Origin: Roridomyces roridus
Taxonomy: Eukaryota > Basidiomycota > Agaricomycetes > Agaricales > Mycenaceae
Assembly: GCA_029378245.1 (NCBI GenBank)
Contig: JARKIF010000002.1
Coordinates: 2,728,001 to 2,792,000 of the forward strand
Reading direction: 5' to 3'
DNA: 64,000 nucleotides
Shown: positions 33,401 to 44,407 of the stretch, one piece after another
Position numbering within the stretch: position 1 is the stretch's first letter
Layout of the letters: the number at the start of each line of letters is the position of its first letter
Made by a program: the position numbers and the translations under genes
Notes under the pieces: generated by a model
Told to the model about the DNA's origin: nothing
What the model saw: only the letters and a program-made list of their open reading frames with translations
Databases searched by the model: none

Positions 33401-35405
33401 TTGCCGTCTCTCGAAGCGGGGGGCGATGAGGGTGCGGATGATGTGGAGCAAATATCAGATGAAGCTAGCTTCACTCTCAAAGAAGAGCTGACTCTGAATG
33501 TTGAGGAGGTGATTCGGGAGGAAGAAACAGATGTGATTCCCGCTGACGACAACCCTGTGTTGCCCTGTCTTGAAGCCGGGGGCGATGCGGTTGTGGATGA
33601 TGTGGAGCAACTTACAGACGAAGCTAGCTTCACCCTCAAAGAAGAGCTGACTCTGGATGTTGAAGTGGTTCAGGAGGAAGAAGCGAAGATTCCCGCTGAC
33701 GACGTGTTTGTGTTGCCTGATGACGAGTCTGCTTTGCCCTCTCTGGAAGCCGGGGGCGATGTTTCCATAGCAGAAGAGCCCAGAGAGGTTGAGGAAAGCA
33801 CCACTCAACCCACCGAGGAACCTGAATCATCCACTCAAGACATTCAGGGTCCAAAGGAAGAGCTCCCAGGGACCACCGATAGAATACCCCTTGAGGCGAC
33901 GGAAATTGGGTGCGTCTTTTAATTTTTTATTCTTCCAGGATTGACCATGCAACAATTCCAGATCTCCGGTCGTCGTTGAGACCCAAGTTCCTCAAATGGA
34001 ACCTGCCGCTGCCGAATCTGCGTCCAGAGCTCCGAGTCCTACCGAGTCTTCTCGTAAACGCAAGCGAGACGAATCTTTGACCGAGTTTCCTTCTACCAGC
34101 GGAAATTCGGGCAAGATTGCGGAATCTCGTTTATCTCGCCGTTACACCTCGAAGGGCAAAGGCAAAGCCAAGGAGGAAATTGATGACGATACGTCTTCTT
34201 CAACCTCTAGTGCCAGCTCAGCCGCACGCATGCTCAACCCTGAAAGCAGCTCTTCCCGTGCATCTTCTGTTGTCAGTATCATCAGAGCTTCGCGCCCTCT
34301 GCCCTCGCCTCCCAAATATCCACCGGCACCACCGGCACCACCCCCACCTCCTCCGTTGATGCATGCCCATTCTCGTCCAGTCATACACCGTCATGGCACC
34401 TCCTTGGCCCGTCAATCTTCTTCGCAACGTCTCACACCATCTCGGAACAGCTTCGACATGGGGTCACCTACAGCATCTACCAGTTCAATGCAGATGCCCA
34501 CACTCCCGCTACGACCTACACCAGGTGGCTCACCGGTGACACGGGCCAATTGTCGTTACCACAAGATCAGTCTTCCGGAGGATAAAACAGACGATAATAG
34601 TATGCGGGCTTGGTTCCTCGTCCCGGGCTGCTCACTGGGCAATAAGACGGTCATGGACGAAGAGGATGTCAAGGATGAGGGCGACCCCACCCCCGAGGAT
34701 GCAAAGCGTAGTATCGCAGACGTCGAGTCCCTGATGCTCGATGCTGGTCTGATGAGCGCGCTGCGGCTCCTTGTTGGTTTTGAGCTCCTCCGGGAACAGG
34801 AGGTGTTCTACGTGCCCCGTCCGGACGAGCATGTGCGCGCCAGTAAGCACCGGCGACGGGAGTCGAAATTGCGCATTTCGTCTGGATCGTTTGCGTCGGA
34901 GAGCGCTCCGATGTCGCCTCGCTCACCAGCCTCCACGTCTACTCGCCCGCCCAACTCGTCTGCATCCACCCGGCCGCCAAACTCATCCTCCACCTCGTCC
35001 GTGCAGGCCAGGCATCGCAAGAAATCTGAGCGCGAATCTCGGTCACCTCCTGCCTGGTCGCAGGATGGTGTTTCTACGGACGAAGACGAGAGCCCGGCAG
35101 ACAAGAGTATTCGGGAGGCCGAGGCGGAGGGAATTGCGGCTGCGGCTTCAGACACTCCAGTTCGTACTCGGCGGCGCAAACGTATCGACAAGGGGGCGGC
35201 AGAGTACAAGCCTCCCGATGATTTGGGCGCCATCCAGGAGTCTTCGGATGATGAAGGGGGCAAGGCGCGGCGGAAGAAAAAGAAGTCTAATGCACGGGGA
35301 GTGAAGCGAAGGCAGTCGGAGGCAATTCCTTCACAGGAGGGCGGCGAGGACCGGAAGACGAAGAAGCTGAAGACGGAGGACAGTACTACTGGTTCTACGC
35401 TGTAA
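30414..35405 (+). CDS. Very large acidic, repeat-containing protein of unknown function
   Basis: I do not recognise a named family. ATG 30414 gives MAPSSLNFYRESTNLPVARA. A predicted helical region includes PYEKFTKPQFDAWIGDITGA. The next 800 residues are extremely acidic: Glu runs of up to 12 around 30915-30955, and DDE/EED blocks between 31040 and 31400. Short introns near 31579, 32673, 32821 and 33910 join the frames. Three 50-57 residue tandem repeats lie at 33284-33765. The C-terminal third (from 33996) switches to Ser/Arg/Lys-rich (SSRKRKRDESL, RRYTSKGKGKAKEE), then a polyproline stretch. A better-folded segment has TVMDEEDVKDEGDPTPEDAK and LMSALRLLVGFELLREQEVF. It ends in a basic tail with TAA at 35403. 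About 1,600 residues, probably nuclear (charge pattern and NLS-like runs). It could be two genes if one inferred intron is wrong. Confidence 0.65.
33284..33765 (+). repeat. Three coding tandem repeats in the acidic protein
   Basis: Units begin near 33284, 33434 and 33593 and are about 150, 159 and 170 bp long. Each encodes DDVEQ(L/I)(T/S)DE, then KEELTLDVE or KEELTLNVE, then an acidic stretch and LPSLEAGGD or LPCLEAGGD. Units 2 and 3 share SFTLKEELTL. The repeat preserves frame, indicating recent in-frame duplication. Confidence 0.88.
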
Positions 35406-35474
35406 ATTCGATGTACATACCTATTTGACGCCATCGAGGTCAAGGATGACTCGACTTTTATTCCCACTTCCAAC

Positions 35475-36549
35475 ATGCCCCGGGAGCCCACTTTCGCGAC
35501 GGACGCGTTGGACCCCGCGCAAATAGCTGCCTATCTCACTCGCATCGAGCTCGCGCCAGCATTAGCAGACTCGGCGCCCTCGCTCAAGTTACTTTCCGAC
35601 GTTTACTTGAATCACCATCTACACGTTCCAAAAGATACTACAAGCATGCATGTCACGAAGGAAGCTTGGAATGGGCCATCTCAACCTATCGTACTAGGCA
35701 GTTCACTGAATGCAATGCCTCTACGAACGGCGGGCTTTGACCGCATCGTACGGTGTGCCACGACTCGTCGCACTGAATGGAAAACTGAAAGACGGCAGGC
35801 TTCATGCGGGCGGATATTGTTGGGCGAACAACCCGACTTTCGCAGCCCTCCTCCGAGGATTGGGTTTCCGAGTGTCGGAAGTTTCGGCCAAGGTGTATAA
35901 GAACTGGGCCAACTTGGATACATTGGACAAGATTGTGAGGAACCGCTGGGGGACCATAACACATGTCGTGCTCGTGGTCGACTGGCCGGGAAGCGGTGAC
36001 CGCTACGTGTTGGATGTAGGGTTTGGCGGAGGTGGCTGCCCCATCCCGATGCCACTCCGGAACGGGGCCACTGTCCTCGGACTCAATCCCTACGAGGCAT
36101 GGACACTCCGGCACGAACCTCTACCGCACGACCCCGAGGACGAGCCGCCCATCGACGTCATTCCTGGTTACACAATGTACCGCAGGACATCTCAAGTCGG
36201 TTTCTGCTCCGTCCCCGACGCAGACACACCGAGCACCTGGACGCACCAACTTCATTTCCTGCTCGCATCCGTCACCATCCGCGACATAGGACTTTTTGAT
36301 TTCTATTCGCAGGGACATCCTCTGGCCGCGTTTACTGGTTTTTTTCTCGTAACCCGTCTCTTGCCTGGAGGCGCACGAAGAAGTCTCATTTATTCGGAGA
36401 ACATGGCGTGTGATGGCAAGCGTTTGGCTCGCGTATATACCACAGGCGGTTTAGGGGGTGACGGTCCTCGAGATGTTGAATATGTTCCGATGGAAACTGG
36501 GCCTATGCGAGCATTCCTGGAGCGTGAGTTCGGTTTTGTGTTCGAGTAG
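35475..36549 (+). CDS. Arylamine N-acetyltransferase
   Basis: Transfers acetyl (or malonyl) from CoA to arylamines and hydrazines; in fungi some members detoxify plant or self-made aromatic amines. ATG 35475 begins an exon with IAAYLTRIELAP and TSMHV. Removing a 48 bp GT-AG intron (about 35760-35807) joins FDRIVR to LHAGGYCWANNPTFAALLRG, which contains the catalytic Cys. The partner residues are the His in THVVLVVDWPG and the Asp in YVLDVGFGGGG, so the Cys-His-Asp triad is complete. The unspliced downstream frame has a stop just before its first ATG, which supports the intron. The C-terminal domain includes HQLHFLLASVTIRDIGLFDF. Stop is at 36547-36549. About 340 residues. Confidence 0.9.
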
Positions 36550-36667
36550 ATTAGCGAATAGTCTCCCGCGGTCAGACTGTATGGGGGGACGTCGTCGATA
36601 TCCAATTAGCGAAAAGAGAGAGGTTTTTGATGCATTCCAAGTTTGACACGAACGGCCACGACAGACG

Positions 36668-37456
36668 ATGATGGACGCCTCTGAAGAGCAAACGCCAGTG
36701 CAGAGCCTACAGGGCCAGTATACTCGTGTTCAGCGCCAATACCAACAGCTGCTAGACCGATGGACACCTCACACCCTCAATCGCTGGCTTGCCACTGCCG
36801 GTATCCTTGCCGTCTTTTTCCTTCGTATAGTTCTCGCTCAGGGAGTGCGTGCTCGGAATCTCCTCCCTTTCTGCCATTGACCGATTTCTTCTCTTTCCAG
36901 TGGTACATCGGTGCGTGTATGCCCATATCACATCTACAAAAATTCGAGCCCGGATAGTCTGTTACGCGCACGCCATATACTTGCTCAACCTCCTCCTTGC
37001 GTTCCTGCAACCCAAGTTCGACCCGTCCCTGCAGGAAGACCTGCTCGCAGATGACGCCGAAGAGGGAGGAGGGCCCACCTCACCCCTGCCCAGCTCCCGC
37101 GACGACGAATTCCGCCCATTCGTTCGCCGTCTCCCGGAATGGCAGTTCTGGTACGCTATCTATCAACGTCGGCGTTTGTCTCTGGCTCCGTCTCATTTCT
37201 GTACAGGCTCTCGGCAACGCGCGCCTCGATTATCGCGCTGTTCTGCACGTTTTCCGAAGTGTTTGACGTTCCCGTATACTGGCCCATCCTCGTCGTCTAC
37301 TTCTTTGTCCTCTTTGCACTCACGATGCGGCGACAAATTCAGTGCGTCCAAGTCTCTTTTGGCCTCGTACATGCTCACAATCCATGCAGACACATGATAA
37401 AATACAAATATGTCCCGTTCGATATTGGGCGCAAAGCGCGCTATGGCTCCAAGTAA
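36668..37456 (+). CDS. RER1: Golgi-to-ER retrieval receptor Rer1
   Basis: Four-span membrane protein that returns ER membrane proteins from the early Golgi in COPI vesicles. Exons give TPHTLNRWLATAGILAVFFL, RIVLAQG + WYI, CYAHAIYLLNLLLAFLQPKF, DPSLQEDLLADDAEE, DEFRPFVRRLPEWQFW, LSATRASIIALFCTFSEVFD, VPVYWPILVVYFFVLFALTM and HMIKYKYVPFDIGRKARYG. The order, the W-type membrane segments and the basic C-terminal tail match Rer1 throughout. The start is at the first of two adjacent ATG codons (36668); TAA is at 37454-37456. About 200 residues over five exons. It lies 118 bp behind the acetyltransferase gene on the same strand. Confidence 0.95.
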
Positions 37457-37918
37457 ACCGAGTTGGGTGGTGGACGTTTATGCCTCCGTGGATTGGCTCG
37501 CGGATTGGGTAGAAAGTTATCGTAGCTTCGTGCTTTAATGAACTTGCTTGTAGAATCAAGCCAGGTGCTTTCTCGGGTTCTTCGATGTTCGCAACCGCGG
37601 AATGCTCCAGAATTCCTTCAGAACGACCTCGAATTCGTGCACGTAAACCGATAACATTCCATATGTTCTCGTAGACATCTAGACTTTGGCATTAAGGGCG
37701 AGCTCCCTACGAACCCCTCGTACCGCCGCTGTCGCCGCCTCGGAGCACCCAACCGCCTCGGGATCGACGGATGCCCGACAGACTTCTCAAAGTCCCGAGT
37801 CAAAGGGGACGAGTCTTCTAGAACGATGCAAGATGCGTCCGGTCGGTCAAGGTACTTGCTCGCCTGTGAAGGTATGAGTGAAGATTGAATGGCGGCTTGG
37901 TAGAGAAATGAAGGTAAC
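37457..37918. other. Intergenic region between convergent genes
   Basis: These 462 bp lie between the stops of Rer1 (+) and the IMPACT-like gene (-). Open frames on either strand show no motifs. It is probably two 3' UTRs. Confidence 0.5.
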
Positions 37919-38714
37919 CTATGTGCCTTGCTTGGCTGCGGCTGCAAGTAGTAGATTCTTGACACTCGTGATTGCACCTTCTCTTGCGCGTATGAGCCGC
38001 TTTGCCTTTGGCAAATCCGAGTCGATCCAAGCAGAATAATCGGGAACTTTGGCTTCAGTGTAGGCTTGGTGCGTGGATGCAGCGAGTTCTCTGCGGAGCT
38101 GTGCGAGCGTGTCGTCTAGAGTGTGCAATGTAGACAATGTTTCCTACGCGTTTCTGAGTTGGGACGCACGGCAAAGGAATTATTTAATTTTACCTTGACT
38201 TCTTCCTTGCGCTTGAATTCGCGACATACCTCGACTGCGCACGTCTCGATATGTGAGAAGCGAGCAGGCCCTAGCATGATCCCTCCATACCATCGGCTTA
38301 CGATGCAAACTGCGTCTAGCACTCCTTGACTATATATTCGCGGAGGTTACGAGCAATAGTCAGTCGAGGGGAACTACCTTGCCTGCGGAGGACTGCCAAG
38401 ATTTTCTCACCACCCCCGCGTTCTCCGTCGTCCGAACAGCCCTCGCGTACCTCAAAGTCATGGGGCCCTGCCAGCCCGGTACGGCCTGCTTTTAGCACCA
38501 TACAGCGCCACGCGTACATCTCGTGCGATGCAGGCTTGTGCGCGTGCGTTACATTCGTTATATGGGAGACGGCTGCTTTGACTTGCGCGGGTGTCGAGGC
38601 AGCGTAGATGGTCGCTAGAAATAACGAGGCTCGATCTCTAATTTCTTGAGAAGTCGCAATTGGCTGTGGTTGGGGCTTTGAAGAAATAATGAAAGAGTCG
38701 AGGTTTCCTGACAT
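37919..38714 (-). CDS. IMPACT/YIH1-related protein (UPF0029 domain only)
   Basis: UPF0029 proteins of the IMPACT/Yih1 type bind Gcn1 and damp Gcn2 activation in amino-acid stress. ATG 38714 starts MSGNLDSFIISSK. The core reads SQEIRDRASLFLATIYAAST, THAHKPASHEMYAWRCMVLK and GGGEKILAVLRRQ + GVLDAVCIVSRWYGGIMLGP across a 62 bp intron, then ARFSHIETCAVEVCREF. This is the complete UPF0029 signature (SRWYGG-M-GP-R). A third exon (STLHTLDDTLAQLRRELAAS) adds a coiled-coil-like tail and ends at TAG 37919-37921. Yih1 and IMPACT also carry an N-terminal RWD domain for Gcn1 binding, which is missing here. Gcn2 control is therefore only a guess. Confidence 0.85.
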
Positions 38715-38776
38715 GCCAGTGGAGGAAAGAGGCCGGCCGCGGAGATCATGATCGGCTGCTTGCCTTGAACTTGATC

Positions 38777-39675
38777 ATGTCTGCCTACGGCGCGCTTTCA
38801 AAGCCTCAATCGGATGATACTCTCTCCACCTCATTCTGGCATCTACGTGGATCTGCCTTTGTGACTGTGCACCACCTTACGCTCGCTGCTGCTAAATCTC
38901 TCGATGGACTGATCGAGCATCTCGGCGAGATAATGGTCAAGGTGATTCGAGATAAGAACAAAGAGTATCATATTTTTATGGCCTACTAGGTAGTCGAAGA
39001 GGGACGTACTTATCCACAAGAGACGATGCAACTCGATACCTTTGAAGCCTACTTCTTTTCCGCGGATGTCTTCCTTGCTATTTTGCCTGCTAGTGGCAGC
39101 GGGGGACCCGAGGGATCAGAAACGCCTCTTACGGTCAAGGAAGCCCAGCAAGGAAGAGCTTGGGACGACTGCGTTGTCGGATTTTACTATGTTCGTCGTG
39201 TTCTTGCTCCCGTCTCGTGCTGAACTGGTCGGCGCAGGTGAAACCGAATTACCCAGGGAGATCGTCCCATGCAAGTCTTCCTGATTTGTTCGTTTCCAGC
39301 TTCATGTTCATTAACCAGGGGTTCTAGATCTGCAACGGTGGGTTCGTCGTCCCGCCGCGGCACCGTGGGGGTGGCTATGGCTCCACGTTGGCCAAGTCGT
39401 ACGTCCAGAATGCTCCTAAACTCGGCTATCGTGGTAGCGTCTTCAATTTGGTGTATACGAATAACGCTGCATCTGTCAAGTATGTTTGTATATCGTTCCC
39501 TTGGACGCTGATCCCTGACCTCGACAAAACCAGACTCTGGGAGCGACTGGATTTCAAGAAAGCCGGGCTGATTCCCAAGGCTGGGCGGCTGCGTAGAGAA
39601 GACGGTGCTGGGGAAGAATATGTCGATGCTTGGGTGTTTTACAAGAGCTTCGTAGACGAGGACGAATCGGCATGA
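38777..39675 (+). CDS. GNAT N-acetyltransferase of the Mpr1 type
   Basis: Yeast Mpr1 acetylates toxic proline analogues such as azetidine-2-carboxylate and lowers oxidative stress; this protein has the same layout. ATG 38777 begins exon 1. A GT-AG intron (38932-38989) joins GEIM to VVEEGRTYPQETMQLDTFEA. Later blocks are WDDCVVGFYYVKPNYPGRSS, HICNGGFVVPPRHRGGGYGS (the acetyl-CoA pyrophosphate loop R-G-G-G-Y-G), TLAKSYVQNAPKLGYRGSVF, NLVYTNNAASVK and LWERLDFKKAGLIPKAG. The intron at 39271-39327 starts with GC (GCAAGT) and ends TAG, a rare GC-AG intron required to join SSH to ICNGGF. TGA is at 39673-39675. About 220 residues. Confidence 0.85.
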
Positions 39676-41258
39676 ATGGCAAAAGGGATTCCTATCAAGG
39701 CCGTGTCCCCCATTCTGCCCTTGAATGAACCAAAATTGGATGTTTCCTCGATATGCACCGAAGAAGCCGGAACGCAAGATGCGACACGGACTAGGTACTA
39801 GGTTTGCGGATGATACGGATCGTTATGGACTGGCTCGGAGAACGATATGATATCGCGCCCGGGGCCCGTCGAGTTGCTCAAGGCTGTAGCAAGCCCAGGG
39901 ACCAACGGATAAGATTAGATTTTAAAGTTGTGTGCTGTGCCGTAGATCATCTTCCACAGGAGAGATGTCGGCGACGATGCGAAGCTGTCGGGAAGCGTGC
40001 GTGTCAAGCGTTGCGCACTCCGATTCGCCTGCCGCGCCAGGGACCGGGGGGTCGTGGGGCAGTCCCGTATAAGAACATAGCCGGAGGTGGAGTGGGCGTT
40101 ACTCCAGGAGGTATTCCTGGAGTTGGTGGGAAGGACGAAACGGTCAGGTGATAGAGAGGCTTTGTTTAGATTCCATGCAAAGACTTGCTCAAGGATTATG
40201 AAAGACACGTTGAGAGACTCATGTTCACTTGCAAGAATGAGCGATACGTTGAGCAAAAATCTAACAAGATGCTTGCCATTAAAGGTGTGCTACCATGACC
40301 GCCGACCGCATGTCCTGTGATATGATGTCGCGGAGAGAAAATATCAACGAGCAATCCTACAGCACAGGACTCGAGTCACTGGAGCTGTGGGGGGGTCGGT
40401 CGAATAGAAGCGCGCACGTTGCGAACATGGAAATTGCAATTGACGGATGGTACAGCAGAAGTGCCATTTAGAAAGACAGGGTGTTGACATGCAAAGAGCA
40501 AGAAGCCGCCAAGATCTGGGCAACTGGGACCCACGAATGTCGAGCTGCCCTCTTCTACTGCCACCGGCTGTGATATGTCTCAAGCGAGCCTCACTGGTCA
40601 GTCGTGGCTCAAAGAAGATTACGGAAGGACCCGAGAGCTCGATAGCCACGATAGGGTAAAGATGGGCAAGGAATGACTGAGAGTGACCGAATACATAGAG
40701 TTGTGGCGTACACAGCCCGCGGACCGGGGCAGGAGACAAGGAACTGCCTAGTAAGGGTAGAAACTGCAAGTTCCGTACAGATCGACGGGTTGCCCGGGGG
40801 CTGAGATGTGAGAGCGGGGACCGGGCACCGGAACAGGGATTCACGGAGTGACGGACAGAGCGGTCTCAGTGGCACGTTGTTTAGCCACAAAGCGGTGCTG
40901 AGATACAAAACACTGTTCCACTCCTCACTCACTGAACCCACCATCCCCCGACAGCCCATCGGCACCTCTCTCCCTATATAAGCCACCCTACAGCGCCTAA
41001 TTCCGTCGTGCCGCTCAACTTACTCCGTCTCGGTAAGTATCTCCACGCCATCTTTAGCTTGCCCATTAGGGCACACTTCCCCATGCCACGGGATCTGAAC
41101 AAATTTTTTGTTGATGGTGCCCCACGAGGATAAAGAGCCATCTCGCTTCACTTCTTATATTCGTCTGCTATGCCTCTCGGTCTTGGACTGACCAAGCCCC
41201 GTTTTTAGAGGCTCAATACCCACACCCCGACTGCCCTCGTCTCGTGACATTTTTAATA
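39676..41258. other. Long intergenic region upstream of the cyclin gene
   Basis: About 1.6 kb contain no convincing gene. The longest open frames (40344-40844 minus, 39804-40151 plus) have unusual composition and no motifs. The last 300 bp before the cyclin start are pyrimidine-rich with a TATATAAG element near 40973-40980, consistent with a long, regulated promoter and 5' UTR, as is common for cyclin genes. Confidence 0.5.
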
Positions 41259-42328
41259 ATGGCCACAGTCCAGCAGCCTCCCTTTCCCCATGACGTGCCC
41301 AAGAAGGTCCCCCACAACCCCCCAAGACAGTCGGCGTATGCGGTTCCCCCGGTGCGTGTCCCCTCAGGTTTCTGCTGCTCTTTTCCTTACGCCACCCTCA
41401 GCCACAGCCGACAAAGACCGACCCGTTCTACGGTTACGAATACATCGCTCAGCTTAGCGCACGGTTCATAACGCACCTCTTTGCATGCCCGCCTTTTCCA
41501 CCGCAGTCGACTCATTCGCAGGCGAAACTCCCCTATTTCATTGCATATGCCCTCCATCGTACCAAGCTGCACCAAGCCGTCACCTATGCCGCCCTCGTCT
41601 TGCTTCAGCGTCTAAAAGCGCGCTTCCCCACGGCGCGCGGCTCTTCTGGCCACCGACTTTTCATATCTGCATTTATGATCGCCTCCAAAGTGATTTGTGA
41701 CGATACATATTCCAACAAATCCTGGAGTATCGTCGCCCAGGGCATGTTTACTCTCCGCGAAATCAACCAGATGGAGCGCGAGATGTGCAACTATCTTGAC
41801 TGGGAGCTCACCGTGGACAACCCCATCTTGGCCAATTTCGAGGCCATGGTCCAGCGTGACTTTCCCCCTAATTCCAAGGGGCCCTATCCGACATATTCGC
41901 TCCACATGGTTTCCAAGCGTGCCGCCAAGGCTGCAGCCTCTGCGTCGGCGACGCCCATCCCGGAACCCAACTCGACGACGAGTCCCATCCCTGCGTTTGG
42001 CCAGTCGCGGCAAGCCACGCCGACCAAGGCTTACCCTCCGCCGCCGCCACCGATTATACCCCCTCCGTTGTACAAGAAACCATCGACAACGGCCACGGCA
42101 TCGCCGATGACGCCCGACACGCCGACAGGCAGTCACTCCAACACGACCTCTCCTGCCTCCTCGATTTCACCACCAACGCCGACGGGTCCGGTGGATACGA
42201 CGGCTAGGATACACGAACCCAAGGGCCACTTCGACGTGTCCCCGACGTTGGGCATATCGAGCGAAGTGCAGTCGATACATCCGCTCAAGGGCAAGATGTT
42301 TGCCTTTGCTATTCCCGCCGTTTGGTAG
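41259..42328 (+). CDS. Pho80/Pcl-type cyclin
   Basis: Regulatory partner of a Pho85-like (Cdk5-type) kinase, controlling cell-cycle entry, polarity or nutrient responses. ATG 41259 starts MATVQQPPFPHDVPKKVPHN. After one 52 bp intron comes the cyclin fold: FYGYEYIAQLSARFITHLFA, YFIAYALHRTKLHQAVTYAA, LVLLQRLKARFPTARGSSGH, RLFISAFMIASKVICDDTYS, NKSWSIVAQGMFTLREINQM and EREMCNYLDWELTVDN. The segments from KVICDDTYSNK to EREMCNYLDW are diagnostic for the PCL1/2 group. The remaining 160 residues are Pro/Ser/Thr-rich, probably a PEST-like turnover region, with a PPPPPP run. TAG is at 42326-42328. Total about 335 residues. Confidence 0.92.
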
Positions 42329-44407
42329 CAGTTATCCCATCGCATTGCTCACTTTCCGCCACCATCTTTGCATGCATCTCAAGCTGTATCTTTTTACACC
42401 CCGCACACTTTGGACTATACCCGCAACTCGCATAGCATTACTTATTGGGCGCTTCTTCACTGTATTAATTCTTGCGCTGCGGTCTTTTTCCTGCTTTCTT
42501 GGGCATTGTACTCTACCTACCCACTCGGATTCGGTCCTTACTTCGATATATAGAGAAACCCAATAAAAATCGACAAACTGAACCCAACCCCCAGTTCCCG
42601 AGTCAGGATTGATTGCTTGATACCGAAACGCGCTATTTTTTCTGATGCAGGGATCCACGTCCGGTCCGACTGCATATCCACGCGACCGGGGCCAGCACTG
42701 TCCGAACGCGCGTAGATGCGCGTGCGTGATCGTCACGTCGGCTAGCCAAGCACAAGTGTGCGGCCCATCGGGCGGCAGTCCGGGCGACTTCGGACAAGAA
42801 GCCAGTTCTCCAGAACTGCATCCGTGGGACCCCCGCCCTCAGATGGGGGACACTGTCGCCAGATGGAGCCAGCTGTGCACTGCCCCGAGAACCTTGATTC
42901 AATATTGTATGGTTTCGCGAACCGACTTGTCGTACGATTTCCACAATCACCACGACACGCCGCTGCGACAGTTGTTGTCCCTGCCTCCTGCTTGCGACGT
43001 CGTGATTTTGTCAAAAACTTCAATTGTAGCGGTACTCGTCCTTGATGTCCAAAATGCCGATCTTCTCTCCGAAAGTCCGACGAAATGACTGAAAGTGACT
43101 CGAGTGTTCCGCGAACCCTGAGTAGTGCCGCCATGATACAGAACAACGATGCTGTGGTCAATTCATTGTGATCCAGACGACTAGTGACAGTATCCGTCGT
43201 GGAGAATCGCGCCCAGAGCAAAAGAAAAGATGATAACCAGTTTTTACTCGGAGAATAGGGTCAGTGAACGCTGTAGCCCGTTGTTTCGTAAAGAATGTCT
43301 GTCTGTGGGCGTCAGTGTAGAATTAAATATCTGCTGTCTGGCCGGCGGATATAGGCTGTAAGAATGTGCGCTTCTTACCCCCTCCTCCTCGTCTAAACTT
43401 GCACGTTTTTCTTTCTCCCAGCCTTGGTCTTCTCGTATTCCATACAGTGACCCCCGCCGAACACACGAGCGGTCTCGGAATATTCTGCCTTTCGTGAGAA
43501 GGCACACTTGCTTGACCTCGTGGATCTATCAAAGACTATTCAGTCAAAGAACTTTTCCTTACCCCAAGGCCCTGTGGGTCCGCGTGACGTCAATAGACCT
43601 GGTTTGAGAAACGAACTGAATTCAGAAAAAAAATCCGTTTCTTCTCGTGCAGCATGGAACGCAAGGGTGCTTTTGTTTGAGCCATCCATCCAATTCACTT
43701 CCAGAACAGTTAAATTCAAAGCCGCAGAAAGACAATAATGGAATGGACATTTTCCCTCGCGTCAAGAGCCCGGACTTGAGAGTACTCGCCGGTACATGGA
43801 TCTCATCGCAGAGATATCAGGCGCCACGGCGCCACAGTAGACCAGAATTCGAAAGCTCTGAGAAAGTGGCAAGAACAGGTATCAGATTAAAGGGAGCCAA
43901 TCTCCGCGGCACGACAGTAGATGTTTGAGCGGGTCTAAGATAATTAGCATTATTCCAGCGTGAATCTGTGATACCAGGACGCCCGAGTTTCCACCTTGGC
44001 TGTCTCAGACTGAAAGCGCCCGGGCACGGAAAAGAATCAATCCATATTGCATTGCTGTGCTCTTCACAATCGCATCTTGCTGGGATTCCCGTTGGATTGA
44101 ATGGTTGCACGTAAAATTTCCCCGAGTCAAAAACGGAGAACAAGCGGGTGATGGTCAAGACTTGAACAGGCGGATCGCAACAGACAGAGCATTCCATTCT
44201 TCCGCTAGTCGCCTCGTTTCACATGCCCGGTGATTTTGGACCCACGGAGAGGACACCCGAAATAGCTGCATATTGAGCAAGGACATCGAGCAAGAACAAG
44301 AGCGAAGTCGAGTCCTTTTGTTCGGTCAAGGAGAACAATTGCAGAGACATCATAACGGTGGGAACAATTGATGGCACGTGAGCAACCAGGCTCTGCATAC
44401 ATCGACC
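42329..44407. other. About 2 kb without a confident gene
   Basis: No recognised domain was found on either strand. Weak coding candidates on the minus strand are a 49-codon frame from ATG 43689 to TGA 43540, with a possible GT-AG continuation to about 43394, a frame at 43817-44197 and a frame at 42742-43221. None joins into a convincing product. The plus-strand frame 42645-43088 overlaps them. The region may hold a diverged small gene or non-coding transcripts. Its right end must contain the NAB2 promoter. Confidence 0.4.

Noticed and set aside
40344..40844. 166-codon minus-strand frame
   Set aside because: No motif, no splice partners, odd composition; lies in the cyclin upstream region.
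42645..43088. 147-codon plus-strand frame in the gene-poor gap
   Set aside because: No start context, no domain, and it overlaps equally plausible minus-strand frames; not enough support to call a gene.
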